From contig CAYMIW010000022.1 of the NCBI GenBank assembly GCA_964390725.1, forward strand, positions 1-47,075: a stretch of DNA of 47,075 nt. The letters run 5' to 3'. This DNA comes from JAABTH01 sp964390725 (lineage in GTDB: Bacteria; Bacillota; Dethiobacteria; DTU022). This document shows positions 7,381-16,465 of this stretch, in pieces (the stretch's first letter is position 1; every line of letters begins with the position of its first letter). The notes under the pieces are model-generated. The model saw nothing but the letters and a program-made list of their open reading frames with translations, made no database searches and was not told where the DNA came from. A program made the position numbers and the translations under genes.

Positions 7381-8694
7381 TTGTCAGCTATTGGAGAACT
7401 GGAAAGAAAGTATGTTTTAAGATCCTGGGCAGTTCAGGGTAAAAACACCTACGAGGAAATAGTTAAAGCCAGTGGGTGTTGGTTCTGGAATAGTGAAGGG
7501 AAAAAGTATCTTGATTTTTCTTCCCAGTTGATCAATATCAATATTGGTCACCAGCATCCGAAAATTATTGAAGCTATAAAAGAACAGGCGGAGAAGTTAT
7601 GTTATATAACTCCCTCCTATGCCAGTGAACCCAGGGCAAAGCTGGCAGAACAGGTTGCCAGGCACACCCCGGGTGATTTGGTGAAAACACTATTTACCCT
7701 GGGTGGAGCAGAGGCAAATGATAATGCTATAAAAATTGCCCGTGCTTTTACAGGGCGTTTTAAGATTATATCGCGCTATCGCTCATATCACGGAGCAACA
7801 TTTGGAGCAATATCACTAACCGGTGATCCCCGCCGGCCACCTGTTGAACCGGGCATTCCCGGGGTGGTTCGTGTATTTGAACCTTACTGTTACCGCTGCA
7901 GTTTTGGTAAGAGGTACCCTGGCTGCGGTTTGGAATGCGCTGAGCATGTGCGTGAAGTAATGTTGTATGAAGGACCGGAAAATATTGCTGCTTTCTTTGT
8001 AGAACCGGTAACCGGCACAAATGGTATTTTTGTTCCTCCAAAAGAATATTTGCCCCGAATCAGGGAGATCTGTAGTGAATTCGGAGTATTGCTTGTAGCA
8101 GACGAAGTAATGACCGGTTGGGGCAGAACGGGTAAATGGTTTGGAGTAGACAACTGGAACGTAATTCCCGATATGATGACCATGGCCAAGGGAATAACCC
8201 AGGGCTATGTTCCACTGGGTGCCGTTGTCGTCAACGAAAAAATTGCCGATTACCTTGATAACAATATGCTCTGGTGTGGCCTGACTTATAGTGGACACCC
8301 CCTGGCCTGCGCAACAGGTGTGGCAACTGTTAAGGTTTATGAAGAAGAAAAACTGATTGAAAACTCAGCAGCCATGGGTGAAATATTGAGGAAGCGTCTG
8401 CTCGAAATGAAAGAGAGTCATCCCTCAATCGGAGATGTCCGCTCAATTGGCCTTTTTTCAGCGATTGAACTGGTCAGAGATCGTGAAACAAAAGAGCCGC
8501 TGGCTCCCTGGAACGGTCCGGATCCGGGGATAATGGGTAAAATCAGCAGCTGTTTGAAAGAAAAAGGGGTATATGTTTACCCACGCTGGAATTATCTTTT
8601 CCTGGCTCCACCAATTGCAATTAACGAAGAAGAACTTTCTTTCGGTCTTGATGCAATCGATGAATGTCTTAACCTGGCCGATCAAAGCTTGTAA
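7381..8694 (+). CDS. Class III (omega) aminotransferase
   Basis: 437 residues, PLP-dependent fold type I. The PLP lysine is K270 in MAKGITQGYVPLGAV; LLVADEVMTGWGRTGKW holds the cofactor-binding Asp. A cysteine-bearing insert (YCYRCSFG, then PGCGLECA) is found in a subgroup of taurine-, beta-alanine- or diamine-type transaminases in anaerobes. It would move an amino group from an omega-amino acid or amine to a keto acid, giving an aldehyde that the neighbouring AOR could oxidise. TTG 7381 follows GGAGGT (7368-7373) by 7 bases and is preferred to GTG 7372, which lies inside that site. Exact substrate unknown. Confidence 0.88.
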   Translation: MSAIGELERKYVLRSWAVQGKNTYEEIVKASGCWFWNSEGKKYLDFSSQLININIGHQHPKIIEAIKEQAEKLCYITPSYASEPRAKLAEQVARHTPGDLVKTLFTLGGAEANDNAIKIARAFTGRFKIISRYRSYHGATFGAISLTGDPRRPPVEPGIPGVVRVFEPYCYRCSFGKRYPGCGLECAEHVREVMLYEGPENIAAFFVEPVTGTNGIFVPPKEYLPRIREICSEFGVLLVADEVMTGWGRTGKWFGVDNWNVIPDMMTMAKGITQGYVPLGAVVVNEKIADYLDNNMLWCGLTYSGHPLACATGVATVKVYEEEKLIENSAAMGEILRKRLLEMKESHPSIGDVRSIGLFSAIELVRDRETKEPLAPWNGPDPGIMGKISSCLKEKGVYVYPRWNYLFLAPPIAINEEELSFGLDAIDECLNLADQSL

Positions 8695-8727
8695 TACAGA
8701 AAAAATATTAAAATGATGCTGATAAAC

Positions 8728-8756
8728 TGCACCGGCTAGTATAATCAACCGGTGCA
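8728..8756 (+). terminator. Hairpin after aminotransferase gene
   Basis: TGCACCGG (8728-8735) and CCGGTGCA (8749-8756) form a perfect 8-bp stem with a 13-base loop. There is no T run after it, so it is either a weak terminator or an mRNA 3-prime stabiliser. Confidence 0.45.
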
Positions 8757-8835
8757 TGTTAATCAGCTATAGAAAAGCCAATACTGATTCAGCTCTCCGC
8801 GTTCTGCTAAACAAAAGTGGAAAGAGGGGTTTCTA

Positions 8836-10173
8836 ATGAATAAGCATATGTTATATGTGGTTCTCCTATTATTTATCCTGGCTGTTTTTACAGGTTGCTC
8901 AGCAGTACCGGTTGGTGACTTTTCCGAGCCGGCAGAGGACCTGGATCCTGTAAGTGAAGAACCTTCCCTGCCAGATGAGCCCGAAGAAGAGGGGGAAGGC
9001 GATTATGTGGATGAAGTACTTGTAGTTGCATACAGTCTCGATGATAGTATTATGCTGTCTGTTGGTTATAATGCGCCCAGGCAGTTAACTACTGGTAACC
9101 AGGATTACGAGCCCCTTATTTCTCCGGACGGCAGCATGATTTTATTCAAAAGAATCAGTGGTATTGGAGATTCCGGGTTATTCAGGTTTGATCTGTGGTT
9201 GATCAATGCAGATGGAAGCGATGCCCGCCTTCTGGTTGCCTGCGATGATCTTCCCGGTAAAATGGGTTACATGATCGATAAGCCTGACCCGGTAACTTTT
9301 GACAGGATCCCGATGCAAATTAGCTGGTTGAACGACAGTAGTAGGATTCTTTTTAACACCGAACTTAAGGTTGATTACGGCATGAAAACCTTTGATGATT
9401 TATGGTACGCTGATGTTGAAAGCGGAATTGTAGAGCAGGTTTTGATAGATGGAAGCGGGGGTAGCTTTGCTATTGCTCCAGACAGTTCGGCCATAATAGT
9501 TGCCGATAATAAAACTGTTTCCATTGTTGATGCCGGTTTTAGCAGCCGCGAGGTAATACTGAACTTTCCCATGGTTAACACAGCCAGTGAATTTGCTTTT
9601 ATTCCAATGCCTGTCTGGTCTCCCGACAGCAGTTATGCCCTGATTGCTATTCCCGGGCCCGAACCGTATGATTTTGGTGAGGATTTACCTGAGCTGGCTA
9701 TCTGGAAACTATTTCCTTCTGAAGAGGCAGCTCTTCAGTGCATAGTATCAGGGTATAACCTATGGGATGCAATGAGCGGGGAACTGCTGAGCCCGGATGG
9801 TTTGCATTTTGCCTATGCTACCGGGCACTTCCCTGATGGTGATGTTCACATAGCCCGGCTTGATGGATCCATAGTAAATACATTTAGTTATGCCTACGAC
9901 TTTATGGGTTGGTCCACTGATGGTAGCCTGATAATTCTCTATGCAGATAGCTCTTTTTTGGGTGGCCTTGACCGGGAACAGCAGGAGCTGCAAATGCATG
10001 AGGAAGTCGAAGGATGGAATGCCCATTATAAATGGGTGAGTCCTTCCACATATGTAGGTCTGGATTTCACATATTTTCTTGAGACTACCGCACTCTGGGT
10101 CACTGAAATTGATGGCCAATCAAGGATCATCGATTACAGTAGTAAAACATTCGATGCAGTGCTGTTGAAATGA
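8836..10173 (+). CDS. Lipoprotein with TolB-like beta-propeller
   Basis: 445 residues. Lipobox FTGC with C21 as the lipidated cysteine. An acidic Pro/Glu linker (about 28-55) is followed by repeated blades with the motif SPDGS or SPDSS (for example LISPDGSMILF, VWSPDSSYALI, LLSPDGLHFAY) typical of PD40/TolB-like propellers. It should sit outside the membrane and act as a binding scaffold; no catalytic motif is visible. It is flanked by hairpin 8728-8756 and a new promoter near 10191, so it is probably monocistronic. ATG 8836 follows AGAGGGG. Confidence 0.8.
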   Translation: MNKHMLYVVLLLFILAVFTGCSAVPVGDFSEPAEDLDPVSEEPSLPDEPEEEGEGDYVDEVLVVAYSLDDSIMLSVGYNAPRQLTTGNQDYEPLISPDGSMILFKRISGIGDSGLFRFDLWLINADGSDARLLVACDDLPGKMGYMIDKPDPVTFDRIPMQISWLNDSSRILFNTELKVDYGMKTFDDLWYADVESGIVEQVLIDGSGGSFAIAPDSSAIIVADNKTVSIVDAGFSSREVILNFPMVNTASEFAFIPMPVWSPDSSYALIAIPGPEPYDFGEDLPELAIWKLFPSEEAALQCIVSGYNLWDAMSGELLSPDGLHFAYATGHFPDGDVHIARLDGSIVNTFSYAYDFMGWSTDGSLIILYADSSFLGGLDREQQELQMHEEVEGWNAHYKWVSPSTYVGLDFTYFLETTALWVTEIDGQSRIIDYSSKTFDAVLLK

Positions 10174-10190
10174 TAGTAACAATTGAGTGT

Positions 10191-10218
10191 TTGATTTTTT
10201 GTAAATAATTGATACAAT
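10191..10218 (+). promoter_or_regulatory. Promoter of the secreted Gly-rich protein
   Basis: TTGATT (10191-10196) and TACAAT (10213-10218) are 16 bases apart. The -10 box overlaps the in-frame ATG at 10217, which supports translation from TTG 10253 instead. Confidence 0.5.
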
Positions 10219-10252
10219 GAAGAATGTAAATGCAAACCGGGGAGTTGATAAA

Positions 10253-10915
10253 TTGTTGAATATAAAAAATTATGTTTTTATTGCTTTTATGGTCTTAATT
10301 TTGCTTGTTGCCACTGCAGGAACTATATCTGCCGCTGAGGATGAAGGTAGTAGTTCGGCACGGGTTTTTTCCGGCTTTACAAACATATTTAATTATTCCG
10401 GTGATGCCCAGCATGAACATCAGTTTAACTTTTATAACGGCATGGCTGGTGTAATTGGTATGGGACGAGGTCAGCTCGGCGGTACCCATCAAGGTTGGTC
10501 GGTGGAGCCGAAAACAGGTTCTTCCTTTATACCACTGGCGGCAAATATGCAAAACTATTATGCCGCAACAGCAGGCAATGCCCTGCCAGGCCAGTATATG
10601 AGGATAGTCGGTGGTTTTAGTATGCCTAATTCTCACTCGGTTCAAAGCGGTGTTGAAGTGGCTCCCGGTTCTGAAGGCTATGTTAAAGACACCATGGCAG
10701 TCAAATCCGGTGGTGGCGGATATTTTGAGCACAGTAACAACACCGGTACAGAAAATGGCAGAACCAGGGTTGAGTCAGGCATTGAAGGTACCAGTAGTGC
10801 CAGTGTTGAAGTTGAAGGGTTTTCCATGTACTACGAAAAAACAGTAATTGATGGTGGCGGAGAAAAAACTGGTTGGTGGGATACACAATTTTCTGGAGAA
10901 GGGAGCAGTTGGTAA
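10253..10915 (+). CDS. Secreted Gly/Ser-rich protein, unknown
   Basis: 220 residues. A signal peptide (about 1-28, ending ISAA-EDEG) precedes a Gly-, Ser- and Asn-rich body that looks beta-structured, with no cysteines and several aromatic/Gly segments such as FSGFTNIFNYSG and GKTGWW-like ends. I do not recognise the family. Start TTG 10253 lies 8 bases after GGGGAG. The stop overlaps the next start as TAATG, so a secreted protein and a small cytoplasmic tautomerase-like protein share one transcript. The role is unknown. Confidence 0.65.
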   Translation: MLNIKNYVFIAFMVLILLVATAGTISAAEDEGSSSARVFSGFTNIFNYSGDAQHEHQFNFYNGMAGVIGMGRGQLGGTHQGWSVEPKTGSSFIPLAANMQNYYAATAGNALPGQYMRIVGGFSMPNSHSVQSGVEVAPGSEGYVKDTMAVKSGGGGYFEHSNNTGTENGRTRVESGIEGTSSASVEVEGFSMYYEKTVIDGGGEKTGWWDTQFSGEGSSW

Positions 10916-11103
10916 TGCCAACTATTTTTTTCTATGGACCGGAACTTAATAAGAAGCAAAAACAAGAACTGATCAGTTCTTTTACAGATGCTGCAAGTAA
11001 AACGACAGGAATCGATAAATCAGCTTTTGTTGTTTACCTGCGCAGGGCAACGGTTGATGAAGTTGGTATCGGCGGAGAACTTCTGGCAGATAAGGGTATA
11101 TAA
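10915..11103 (+). CDS. Small tautomerase-like protein (4-OT family)
   Basis: 62 residues, the size of 4-oxalocrotonate tautomerase subunits. It starts MPTIFFYG, so after Met removal Pro1 would be the amino-terminal catalytic base as in this superfamily. Helix KKQKQELISSFTDAASKTTG and strand SAFVVYLRR fit the beta-alpha-beta subunit, which assembles into hexamers. Substrate unknown. The start overlaps the stop of the upstream gene by one base; GGGAG lies just before. Confidence 0.75.
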   Translation: MPTIFFYGPELNKKQKQELISSFTDAASKTTGIDKSAFVVYLRRATVDEVGIGGELLADKGI

Positions 11104-11135
11104 TATAACACGTTTTTATTCTCTTGTTTTACCTT

Positions 11136-11158
11136 AGCCCGGCTGATTGAGCCGGGCT
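11136..11158. terminator. Bidirectional terminator between convergent genes
   Basis: AGCCCGGC (11136-11143) and GCCGGGCT (11151-11158) form an 8-bp GC-rich stem with a 7-base loop between the convergent tautomerase (+) and nuclease (-) genes. T-rich flanks are modest on both strands. Confidence 0.65.
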
Positions 11159-11166
11159 TCATAATA

Positions 11167-11724
11167 TCACTCCAGTTCCCACAGCCCTTTTCCATTATTT
11201 TTTGCCTCGGCCTCATAAGCAGTAAAATAATCTACATATTTAACATTTGGTTCAAAAACAACCTGAACTGCATACCCCTCGGTTAGCATAACAGCATTAA
11301 ACATGTTTGTCCTGGTGCTTTCATAAGAGATGTCGCCAGGGATGTTTAGCCAAATATAAGCCAGCAATCTCTCGTATTGATCTCTTTCGGCAAGGTCAAA
11401 TTCAAGCCAAACGATTCTTCCTTCCAAATGCCTTCGTGTATATTCCTCGGCTTCGGGGCCACAATGCTCCATGCCTTTCTGGGGATGATTTATTTCAGGT
11501 GCATCAATTCCTATGAAACGTACTTTTTCTTCTCTTCCACCGGGGAAAAGGGCATAAGCTGTATCACCATCAATGACCCTGGTAATCTTTACTTCTTGCA
11601 GCAAGAGATGGTCTGGCCCGGTTTCAAAGATTTCCAGACAGCCTGAAACCAGGATAAGAACCGATAAAATGACTGTAGTAATCAAAATGGCGGCTAACGA
11701 AGCTTTGTTTGGTGATAAACGCAT
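11167..11724 (-). CDS. Thermonuclease-family (SNase) lipoprotein
   Basis: 185 residues. Lipobox VSGC with C29, so the enzyme should be tethered outside the membrane. The staphylococcal-nuclease fold is shown by ITRVIDGDTA, VRFIGIDAPEINHP (the catalytic Arg, calcium Asp and catalytic Glu region) and DQYERLLAYIWL (second catalytic Arg). The C-terminal EAKNNGKGLWE is also standard. Expected activity is calcium-dependent cleavage of DNA or RNA, for nutrient scavenging or extracellular DNA control. AGGAGAT precedes ATG 11724 on the minus strand. It faces the DUF401 gene upstream on the same strand (86 bases away). Confidence 0.9.
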   Translation of the reverse strand: MRLSPNKASLAAILITTVILSVLILVSGCLEIFETGPDHLLLQEVKITRVIDGDTAYALFPGGREEKVRFIGIDAPEINHPQKGMEHCGPEAEEYTRRHLEGRIVWLEFDLAERDQYERLLAYIWLNIPGDISYESTRTNMFNAVMLTEGYAVQVVFEPNVKYVDYFTAYEAEAKNNGKGLWELE

Positions 11725-11809
11725 TTTTTATCTCCTCGTGTATAAAAGATATCAAGTTAAAATCAATCTTAGCTTATGCTTTGACAATAACCTGGGAATT
11801 TAATGAAGA

Positions 11810-13072
11810 TTAATAAAAAAATGAGAACAGCAAAGCAGCAAGGATCATTAGTGCTGCATATATATTAACTTTTTTAATCAGCACGTAAAGATCGGTTTTG
11901 AAGTATTCATTGGTTAAATAAGTGCATAAATGTACCGGTGATCCGAGGTAGCCCGCATATGAAACAACAAAAATGAGACCAAAGTATTTCATGGTCATCA
12001 TGTCAGTAGTCAGAAATGGAATCAAAACCGGAAGGACTATGCCCAGTGAAGCAGCATTGTTACCGGTTATAAAACCTGTAATAAAAGGCAGAACAATTAT
12101 AAGAACCAATAATGGCAGGCCCAGTTCAACCAGGTAACTGACAACTTGCTGGAATGATTCCGCTTCAAGCATAAAATCTTTGTAAAGAACAATGGCCAGG
12201 GTAGAAACAATGAAAGGCCAGTTAAAACCGGTCACAAGAATTCTTAAACGTTTGGATAATGCAGGCAGTAAATTGTTAACCGGCAAATTAATCAGTAAAC
12301 AGATGATCATACCGATTAAAAGGGCCAGGGGAAAAAATAAACCAAAACCAAGGCCCAGGGTTAATGCAACCAGGTATGGAGATGCGGCTGTTAGTATTCT
12401 AAAAACAGCTTCGCCTTTATTATCTGTTTCATGATCCGGGGTATTCTTTTTCTTGTTTGCCGGAATACGGCTCAGCAATACAACTGTAGCAATTACAAAA
12501 ACAGTAAGTGAAACAGGAATATTAAAAGTCAGGTAACGGGTAATACTGATCCCGGTAATACCCGAGGCAATAACCAGGCTGGGATTTAAAGGGGTAATCA
12601 AGGTGACGAAATGGCGGTAAACCATGTTAGTCATGGCTAATTCAATTGGTGGCATTTTTAAATCCCTACCGGTTTCTTCAACCATGGGTGCAGATAAAAC
12701 TGCTCCCCCGGGAACTGTTGAAAATAACGATACAGTTGCCGGTAAAATCATTAAAAGGGCCCGCGAATCATGAATTAATACTCGGAGGTTGTTAACCAGC
12801 TGTCCCATTAAGCCGGTTTTCTGGTGTAGATTACCCAGTAAAATAATTGCTGTAACCATGCCTACAAGGTAGAGCGCAGTATAGCTGGTGGCAGAGAGGT
12901 AAAAAATCTCCAGGTTTTCTGTAATAGTCCTGTTGTTTGTCAGGGCCAGGACAAGAATAGCCAATAAAAGCACAGCGTACATTTTCCAGCCCCTGCGAAT
13001 CAGGGTGATGATTAAAACTATGGAAAGTAAAACACCTGCTCCTTCAATAAGGTCCGGAATGTATGCTGGCAA
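11810..13072 (-). CDS. DUF401-family membrane permease
   Basis: 420 residues, almost entirely hydrophobic, with about 11-12 membrane segments in two similar halves. The motif TVPGGAVLSAPMVEE and the second-half segment GNNAASLGIVLPVL look like the re-entrant hairpins of the ion-transporter superfamily (DUF401, CitMHS or dicarboxylate type). A transported anion is likely but not identifiable. The start is TTG (13070-13072), with AAGGAG upstream on the minus strand. It lies on the opposite strand to mnmA, sharing a 205-base intergenic region. Confidence 0.7.
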   Translation of the reverse strand: MPAYIPDLIEGAGVLLSIVLIITLIRRGWKMYAVLLLAILVLALTNNRTITENLEIFYLSATSYTALYLVGMVTAIILLGNLHQKTGLMGQLVNNLRVLIHDSRALLMILPATVSLFSTVPGGAVLSAPMVEETGRDLKMPPIELAMTNMVYRHFVTLITPLNPSLVIASGITGISITRYLTFNIPVSLTVFVIATVVLLSRIPANKKKNTPDHETDNKGEAVFRILTAASPYLVALTLGLGFGLFFPLALLIGMIICLLINLPVNNLLPALSKRLRILVTGFNWPFIVSTLAIVLYKDFMLEAESFQQVVSYLVELGLPLLVLIIVLPFITGFITGNNAASLGIVLPVLIPFLTTDMMTMKYFGLIFVVSYAGYLGSPVHLCTYLTNEYFKTDLYVLIKKVNIYAALMILAALLFSFFY

Positions 13073-13153
13073 AAGGCTGGCTCCTTTGGTAATGGGTTTA
13101 AAACTCTTATATCATATCGTATATCTGTTTAAAACGAAAGGGAATGTATGACA

Positions 13154-13240
13154 ATGGAAAATGCGGGGTGGCAGAATGGAGGCCAGGCAGGAATGGCTGC
13201 CCTACTTGCAGAAATAATTAGCTGCCCTGCGGAATTTTAA
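13154..13240 (+). CDS. Possible 28-residue peptide upstream of mnmA
   Basis: ATG 13154 lies 10 bases after AAAGGGA and opens a 28-codon frame beginning MENAGWQNGGQ and ending at TAA 13238-13240, 37 bases before mnmA. The same DNA has GC-rich inverted segments (GGCAG and CTGCC), so it may instead be an untranslated leader. Confidence 0.2.
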   Translation: MENAGWQNGGQAGMAALLAEIISCPAEF

Positions 13241-13277
13241 TGAAAAAAAATTTTAAGGGTAAGGGGTTTGGTATTCG

Positions 13278-14360
13278 ATGGCAGACAATAAACAGTTGAA
13301 AAAAGTGTTGGTAGCCATGAGTGGAGGGGTTGATAGTTCAGTTACAGCCTTGCTCCTGAAAGATGAAGGTTACGAGGTAACCGGGGTTACCATGAAATTA
13401 TGGGTTGACTGTGGCGGCGCAAAAGGCCCTGATCATGTGCAGTCAATTTTAAGCGATGCTCAAAAAGCAGCTGAAACCATAGATGTTGAGCATTTTATAG
13501 TGGATGCTGAAGATCAGTTTTACAGGCAGGTGGTCAACGATTTTACTGCTGCGTACCGTTCTGGCAAAACGCCAAACCCCTGTGTTATTTGTAACCATGA
13601 AGTTAAGTTTGCCCTCCTTCTAAGCGAAGCCCGCAGGCGGAATATACCCTGGATAGCTACAGGGCATTACGCCCGGGTTGAGTGTGACTCAAAAACCGGC
13701 AGTTGCAGATTATTGAAAGCAGTTGACGATAAAAAGGATCAAAGTTATATGCTCTATCGTTTAACCCAAGCTGAACTGGCTGCAGTGCTCTTGCCACTGG
13801 GGCGTATGACCAAGGACGAGGTTAAAAAAGTAGCGTGGAATGCAGGTATACACGGGGTTAACCGGCCAGAGAGCCAGGAAATATGTTTTATTCCTGACAA
13901 TGATTACCGGTCTTTTTTAGAGAGGATAGAGACCGTTCAGGGTGGCGAAGGCGATATTGTAGACCGGCAGGGGAATGTCCTGGGCCGCCACCAGGGTATC
14001 GCTTATTATACAGTGGGACAGCGTAAAGGGTTGGGGATAACCTCGCCGCATCCCTTGTATGTTTGTCATATTGACAGTGATAAAAACCTGATTGTGGTTG
14101 GAGAAGTAAATGATTTATACAGCAAAGGGTTGCTGGCTGGAGAAATGAACTATATTTCGGGATTGCCTCCAGCAGGGCCGCTTGAAGTTAAAGTAAAAAT
14201 ACGCTATCGGGCAAAACCTGTTGAAGCCATACTGTATCCAGAAAAGGAAAATAAAGCAAAGATTATCTTTAGTGAAAAGCAGAAAGCGGTAACTCCGGGA
14301 CAATCGGCGGTTTTATATCGTGATGATGAGGTTGTCGGCGGCGGTATTATTGAGTCGTAA
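13278..14360 (+). CDS. mnmA: tRNA-specific 2-thiouridylase MnmA
   Basis: 360 residues. The PP-loop motif SGGVDSSV (15-22), GHYARVE, KDQSYMLYRL and ESQEICF identify MnmA/TrmU. The two catalytic cysteines are C102 (PNPCVIC) and C203. The enzyme thiolates U34 of tRNA-Lys, -Glu and -Gln using sulfur relayed from a cysteine desulfurase; no desulfurase gene is next to it here. The start ATG 13278 follows GGGTAAGGGG. The nitrilase-like gene begins 36 bases downstream, probably in the same transcript. Confidence 0.96.
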   Translation: MADNKQLKKVLVAMSGGVDSSVTALLLKDEGYEVTGVTMKLWVDCGGAKGPDHVQSILSDAQKAAETIDVEHFIVDAEDQFYRQVVNDFTAAYRSGKTPNPCVICNHEVKFALLLSEARRRNIPWIATGHYARVECDSKTGSCRLLKAVDDKKDQSYMLYRLTQAELAAVLLPLGRMTKDEVKKVAWNAGIHGVNRPESQEICFIPDNDYRSFLERIETVQGGEGDIVDRQGNVLGRHQGIAYYTVGQRKGLGITSPHPLYVCHIDSDKNLIVVGEVNDLYSKGLLAGEMNYISGLPPAGPLEVKVKIRYRAKPVEAILYPEKENKAKIIFSEKQKAVTPGQSAVLYRDDEVVGGGIIES

Positions 14361-14396
14361 CTGCAGAATTTAAGCATAAGGGGGAGGTTTAACTAA

Positions 14397-15191
14397 TTGC
14401 ATAAGGTAGCAGTTTTACAACTTGCCGTTACTGATTCAGAAACAAAAGAAGAACGTCTGGATAGAGCAGAAAGCTATCTGAGTAAAATAGCAGAAGAAGA
14501 AAACAGACCCCTGGTGGTTATTCTCCCAGAATTATGGGGTACCGGCTTTTTTAATTTTGACCGTTACCTTGATGAAAGTGAACCGTTGGAAGGAGAAACC
14601 TATTCCCGGCTTGCGCCGTGGGCAGAAAAAGGTAACTTCTACATTCTGGGAGGGAGTATAATTGAACGCGATTGCAGCGACTATTTCAACACGACCTTAT
14701 TAATTGGTCCCAATGGGTTTCTTTCAGGGTTTTACCGTAAAATTCATCTTTTTGGTTATAAATCCAGGGAGAGCCTGTTATTGACACCCGGGCAGGATAT
14801 GCTGGTAGTCAGAAACGCTTATGGTACCTGGGGAATAAGCACCTGCTATGATTTACGATTCCCCGAACTATACCGAAAAATGCTGCAGGCCGGGGTGGAC
14901 ACCTTTTTTATTACGGCTGCCTGGCCTGCTGACAGGCTGGAACACTGGGTTCTTTTAAACAGGGCCAGGGCACTGGAAAACCTGGCCTATGTTGTTGCCT
15001 GTAACTGCGCGGGCAGTATTGGAGGTTTTGCTTTTGCCGGCAGCAGCCTGGTTGTAGATCCCTGGGGTGTTATTCAGGCCAGGGGTGGAGAAAAAGAAGA
15101 AGTTTTAACCTTTTATTTTGACCCTGCGCGCAGTGCTTCAATAAGGTCGGAATTTCCGGCCGTTGATGATCGGACCATTGATGTCCGCTAA
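14397..15191 (+). CDS. Carbon-nitrogen hydrolase (omega-amidase-like)
   Basis: 264 residues, nitrilase superfamily. The Glu-Lys-Cys triad is E45 (LPELWG), K115 (YRKIHLF) and C150 (STCYDLRFPELYR). The CYDLRFPELYR context matches the Nit2/omega-amidase group that hydrolyses alpha-ketoglutaramate or alpha-ketosuccinamate, or related small amides. Start TTG 14397 follows GGGGGAGG. Next to mnmA by 36 bases; a functional link is not obvious. Substrate assignment is inferred from motif context only. Confidence 0.85.
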   Translation: MHKVAVLQLAVTDSETKEERLDRAESYLSKIAEEENRPLVVILPELWGTGFFNFDRYLDESEPLEGETYSRLAPWAEKGNFYILGGSIIERDCSDYFNTTLLIGPNGFLSGFYRKIHLFGYKSRESLLLTPGQDMLVVRNAYGTWGISTCYDLRFPELYRKMLQAGVDTFFITAAWPADRLEHWVLLNRARALENLAYVVACNCAGSIGGFAFAGSSLVVDPWGVIQARGGEKEEVLTFYFDPARSASIRSEFPAVDDRTIDVR

Positions 15192-15240
15192 GCCAGTTTT
15201 TTAGGGTTGAGAAATTTATCTCAGAAAGGCAGTGTCTGTA

Positions 15241-16458
15241 TTGATAACAGAAGAAGAAATGACACCGATTCAACCTGCACAGAGAATCAACGAAATAGAT
15301 ATAATCAGAGGTTTTGCCCTGTTCGGAATATTGATGGTTAACATGTCATTTTTTAAGTATCCGGTTTTTTTTGAACGCTTTCCTTCCCTGGCCGAACCCG
15401 GCCTGCAGCAGGCTGCAGCCTGGTTGATCCAGCTTCTTTTCACGGGAAAGTTCTATGCAATATTTTCATTCCTTTTTGGTCTTGGGTTTTATATCTTTAT
15501 GGAAAGGACGGAGGCGAAAGGGCTGCAGGTGGTGCCCCTCTACAGGAGGCGTTTGCTAGTCTTGCTGGCCATTGGGTTTGTACATCTCTTTTTTGTCTGG
15601 AGCGGTGACATTCTTTTTACATATGCAATCGCCGGATTTATCCTGATGAAATTCAGAAATAAGCCAATCGTTTCTATCAGGAAATGGATAGCTGGCTTTT
15701 TTATTGCTTCTCTGCTTCTTCACTTTACTTTTGGCTTGGTTAATGGCCTCGGTGAACTTTTCATGGCTGAAAAATATGCGCTTATTATAGGCGAATTATC
15801 CCAGACTGCTTTTATATTATATAGTAAAGGTTCTTTTAGTCAGCTGCTCTTATTCAGGCTTGTTAATGAGATCCCGAGCATATTCGTCAGCTTCATTGTT
15901 ACCATCCCGGCAGTAATAACATTTTTTCTGTGCGGTCTTTATGCCGGACGAATTGGTGTTTTTAAAAATATAGAGAAGAACTTGCCCTTTATCAAAAAGG
16001 TCCGCAATGTAGGATTTCCTGTAGGAATAATACTGCTCATCGTGTATTTCCTGATCGATAAAGAAATTCTTGCTTTAGGTATACTGTTCAAGTCAGCTTT
16101 TCTATCCTCGCTTAATTATGCTGCCTCAATGTTTATTTTTACTTTTTATGTATCATCTATTATATTGTTGCTTCGCAGGGATGCCTGTAAAAAAGTTTTA
16201 AACCCGCTTGCCGCTACAGGGCGTATGGCTTTAACCAATTACATCGGTCAAAGTGTTATTTGTACTTTACTCTTTTACGGTTTTGGGCTCGGCTTGTATG
16301 GAAAGGTATCAATAACGGAGGGAATTTCAATAACGGTTGCTATTTATCTTTTTCAGGTTATTATTAGTAATTTATGGTTTACAAAATTCAGGTACGGTCC
16401 TCTGGAGTGGTTCTGGAGAATGCTTACTTATAAAAGAAAAGAACAGTTTTTAAAATAG
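15241..16458 (+). CDS. DUF418-family integral membrane protein
   Basis: 405 residues with about 9-10 membrane segments. The N-terminal RINEIDIIRGFALFGILMVN is the YeiB/DUF418 signature and the C-terminal GRMALTNYIGQSVI followed by FRYGPLEWFWRMLTY is the DUF418 domain. Molecular function is unknown; some relatives resemble acyltransferase-type membrane proteins. TTG 15241 is 11 bases after AAAGG; GTG 15232 is too close to that site. It ends 7 bases from the stop of the convergent HU-ATPase gene, with no visible terminator between them, so read-through could produce overlapping transcripts. Confidence 0.85.
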   Translation: MITEEEMTPIQPAQRINEIDIIRGFALFGILMVNMSFFKYPVFFERFPSLAEPGLQQAAAWLIQLLFTGKFYAIFSFLFGLGFYIFMERTEAKGLQVVPLYRRRLLVLLAIGFVHLFFVWSGDILFTYAIAGFILMKFRNKPIVSIRKWIAGFFIASLLLHFTFGLVNGLGELFMAEKYALIIGELSQTAFILYSKGSFSQLLLFRLVNEIPSIFVSFIVTIPAVITFFLCGLYAGRIGVFKNIEKNLPFIKKVRNVGFPVGIILLIVYFLIDKEILALGILFKSAFLSSLNYAASMFIFTFYVSSIILLLRRDACKKVLNPLAATGRMALTNYIGQSVICTLLFYGFGLGLYGKVSITEGISITVAIYLFQVIISNLWFTKFRYGPLEWFWRMLTYKRKEQFLK

Positions 16459-16465
16459 GGTAAGA

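Noticed and set aside
13085..13277. T-box or other known riboswitch upstream of mnmA
   Set aside because: No conserved T-box sequence or specifier stem could be found; only short GC inverted segments are present.
16459..16465. Terminator between the DUF418 gene and HU-ATPase gene
   Set aside because: Only 7 bases separate the convergent stops and no hairpin is visible.
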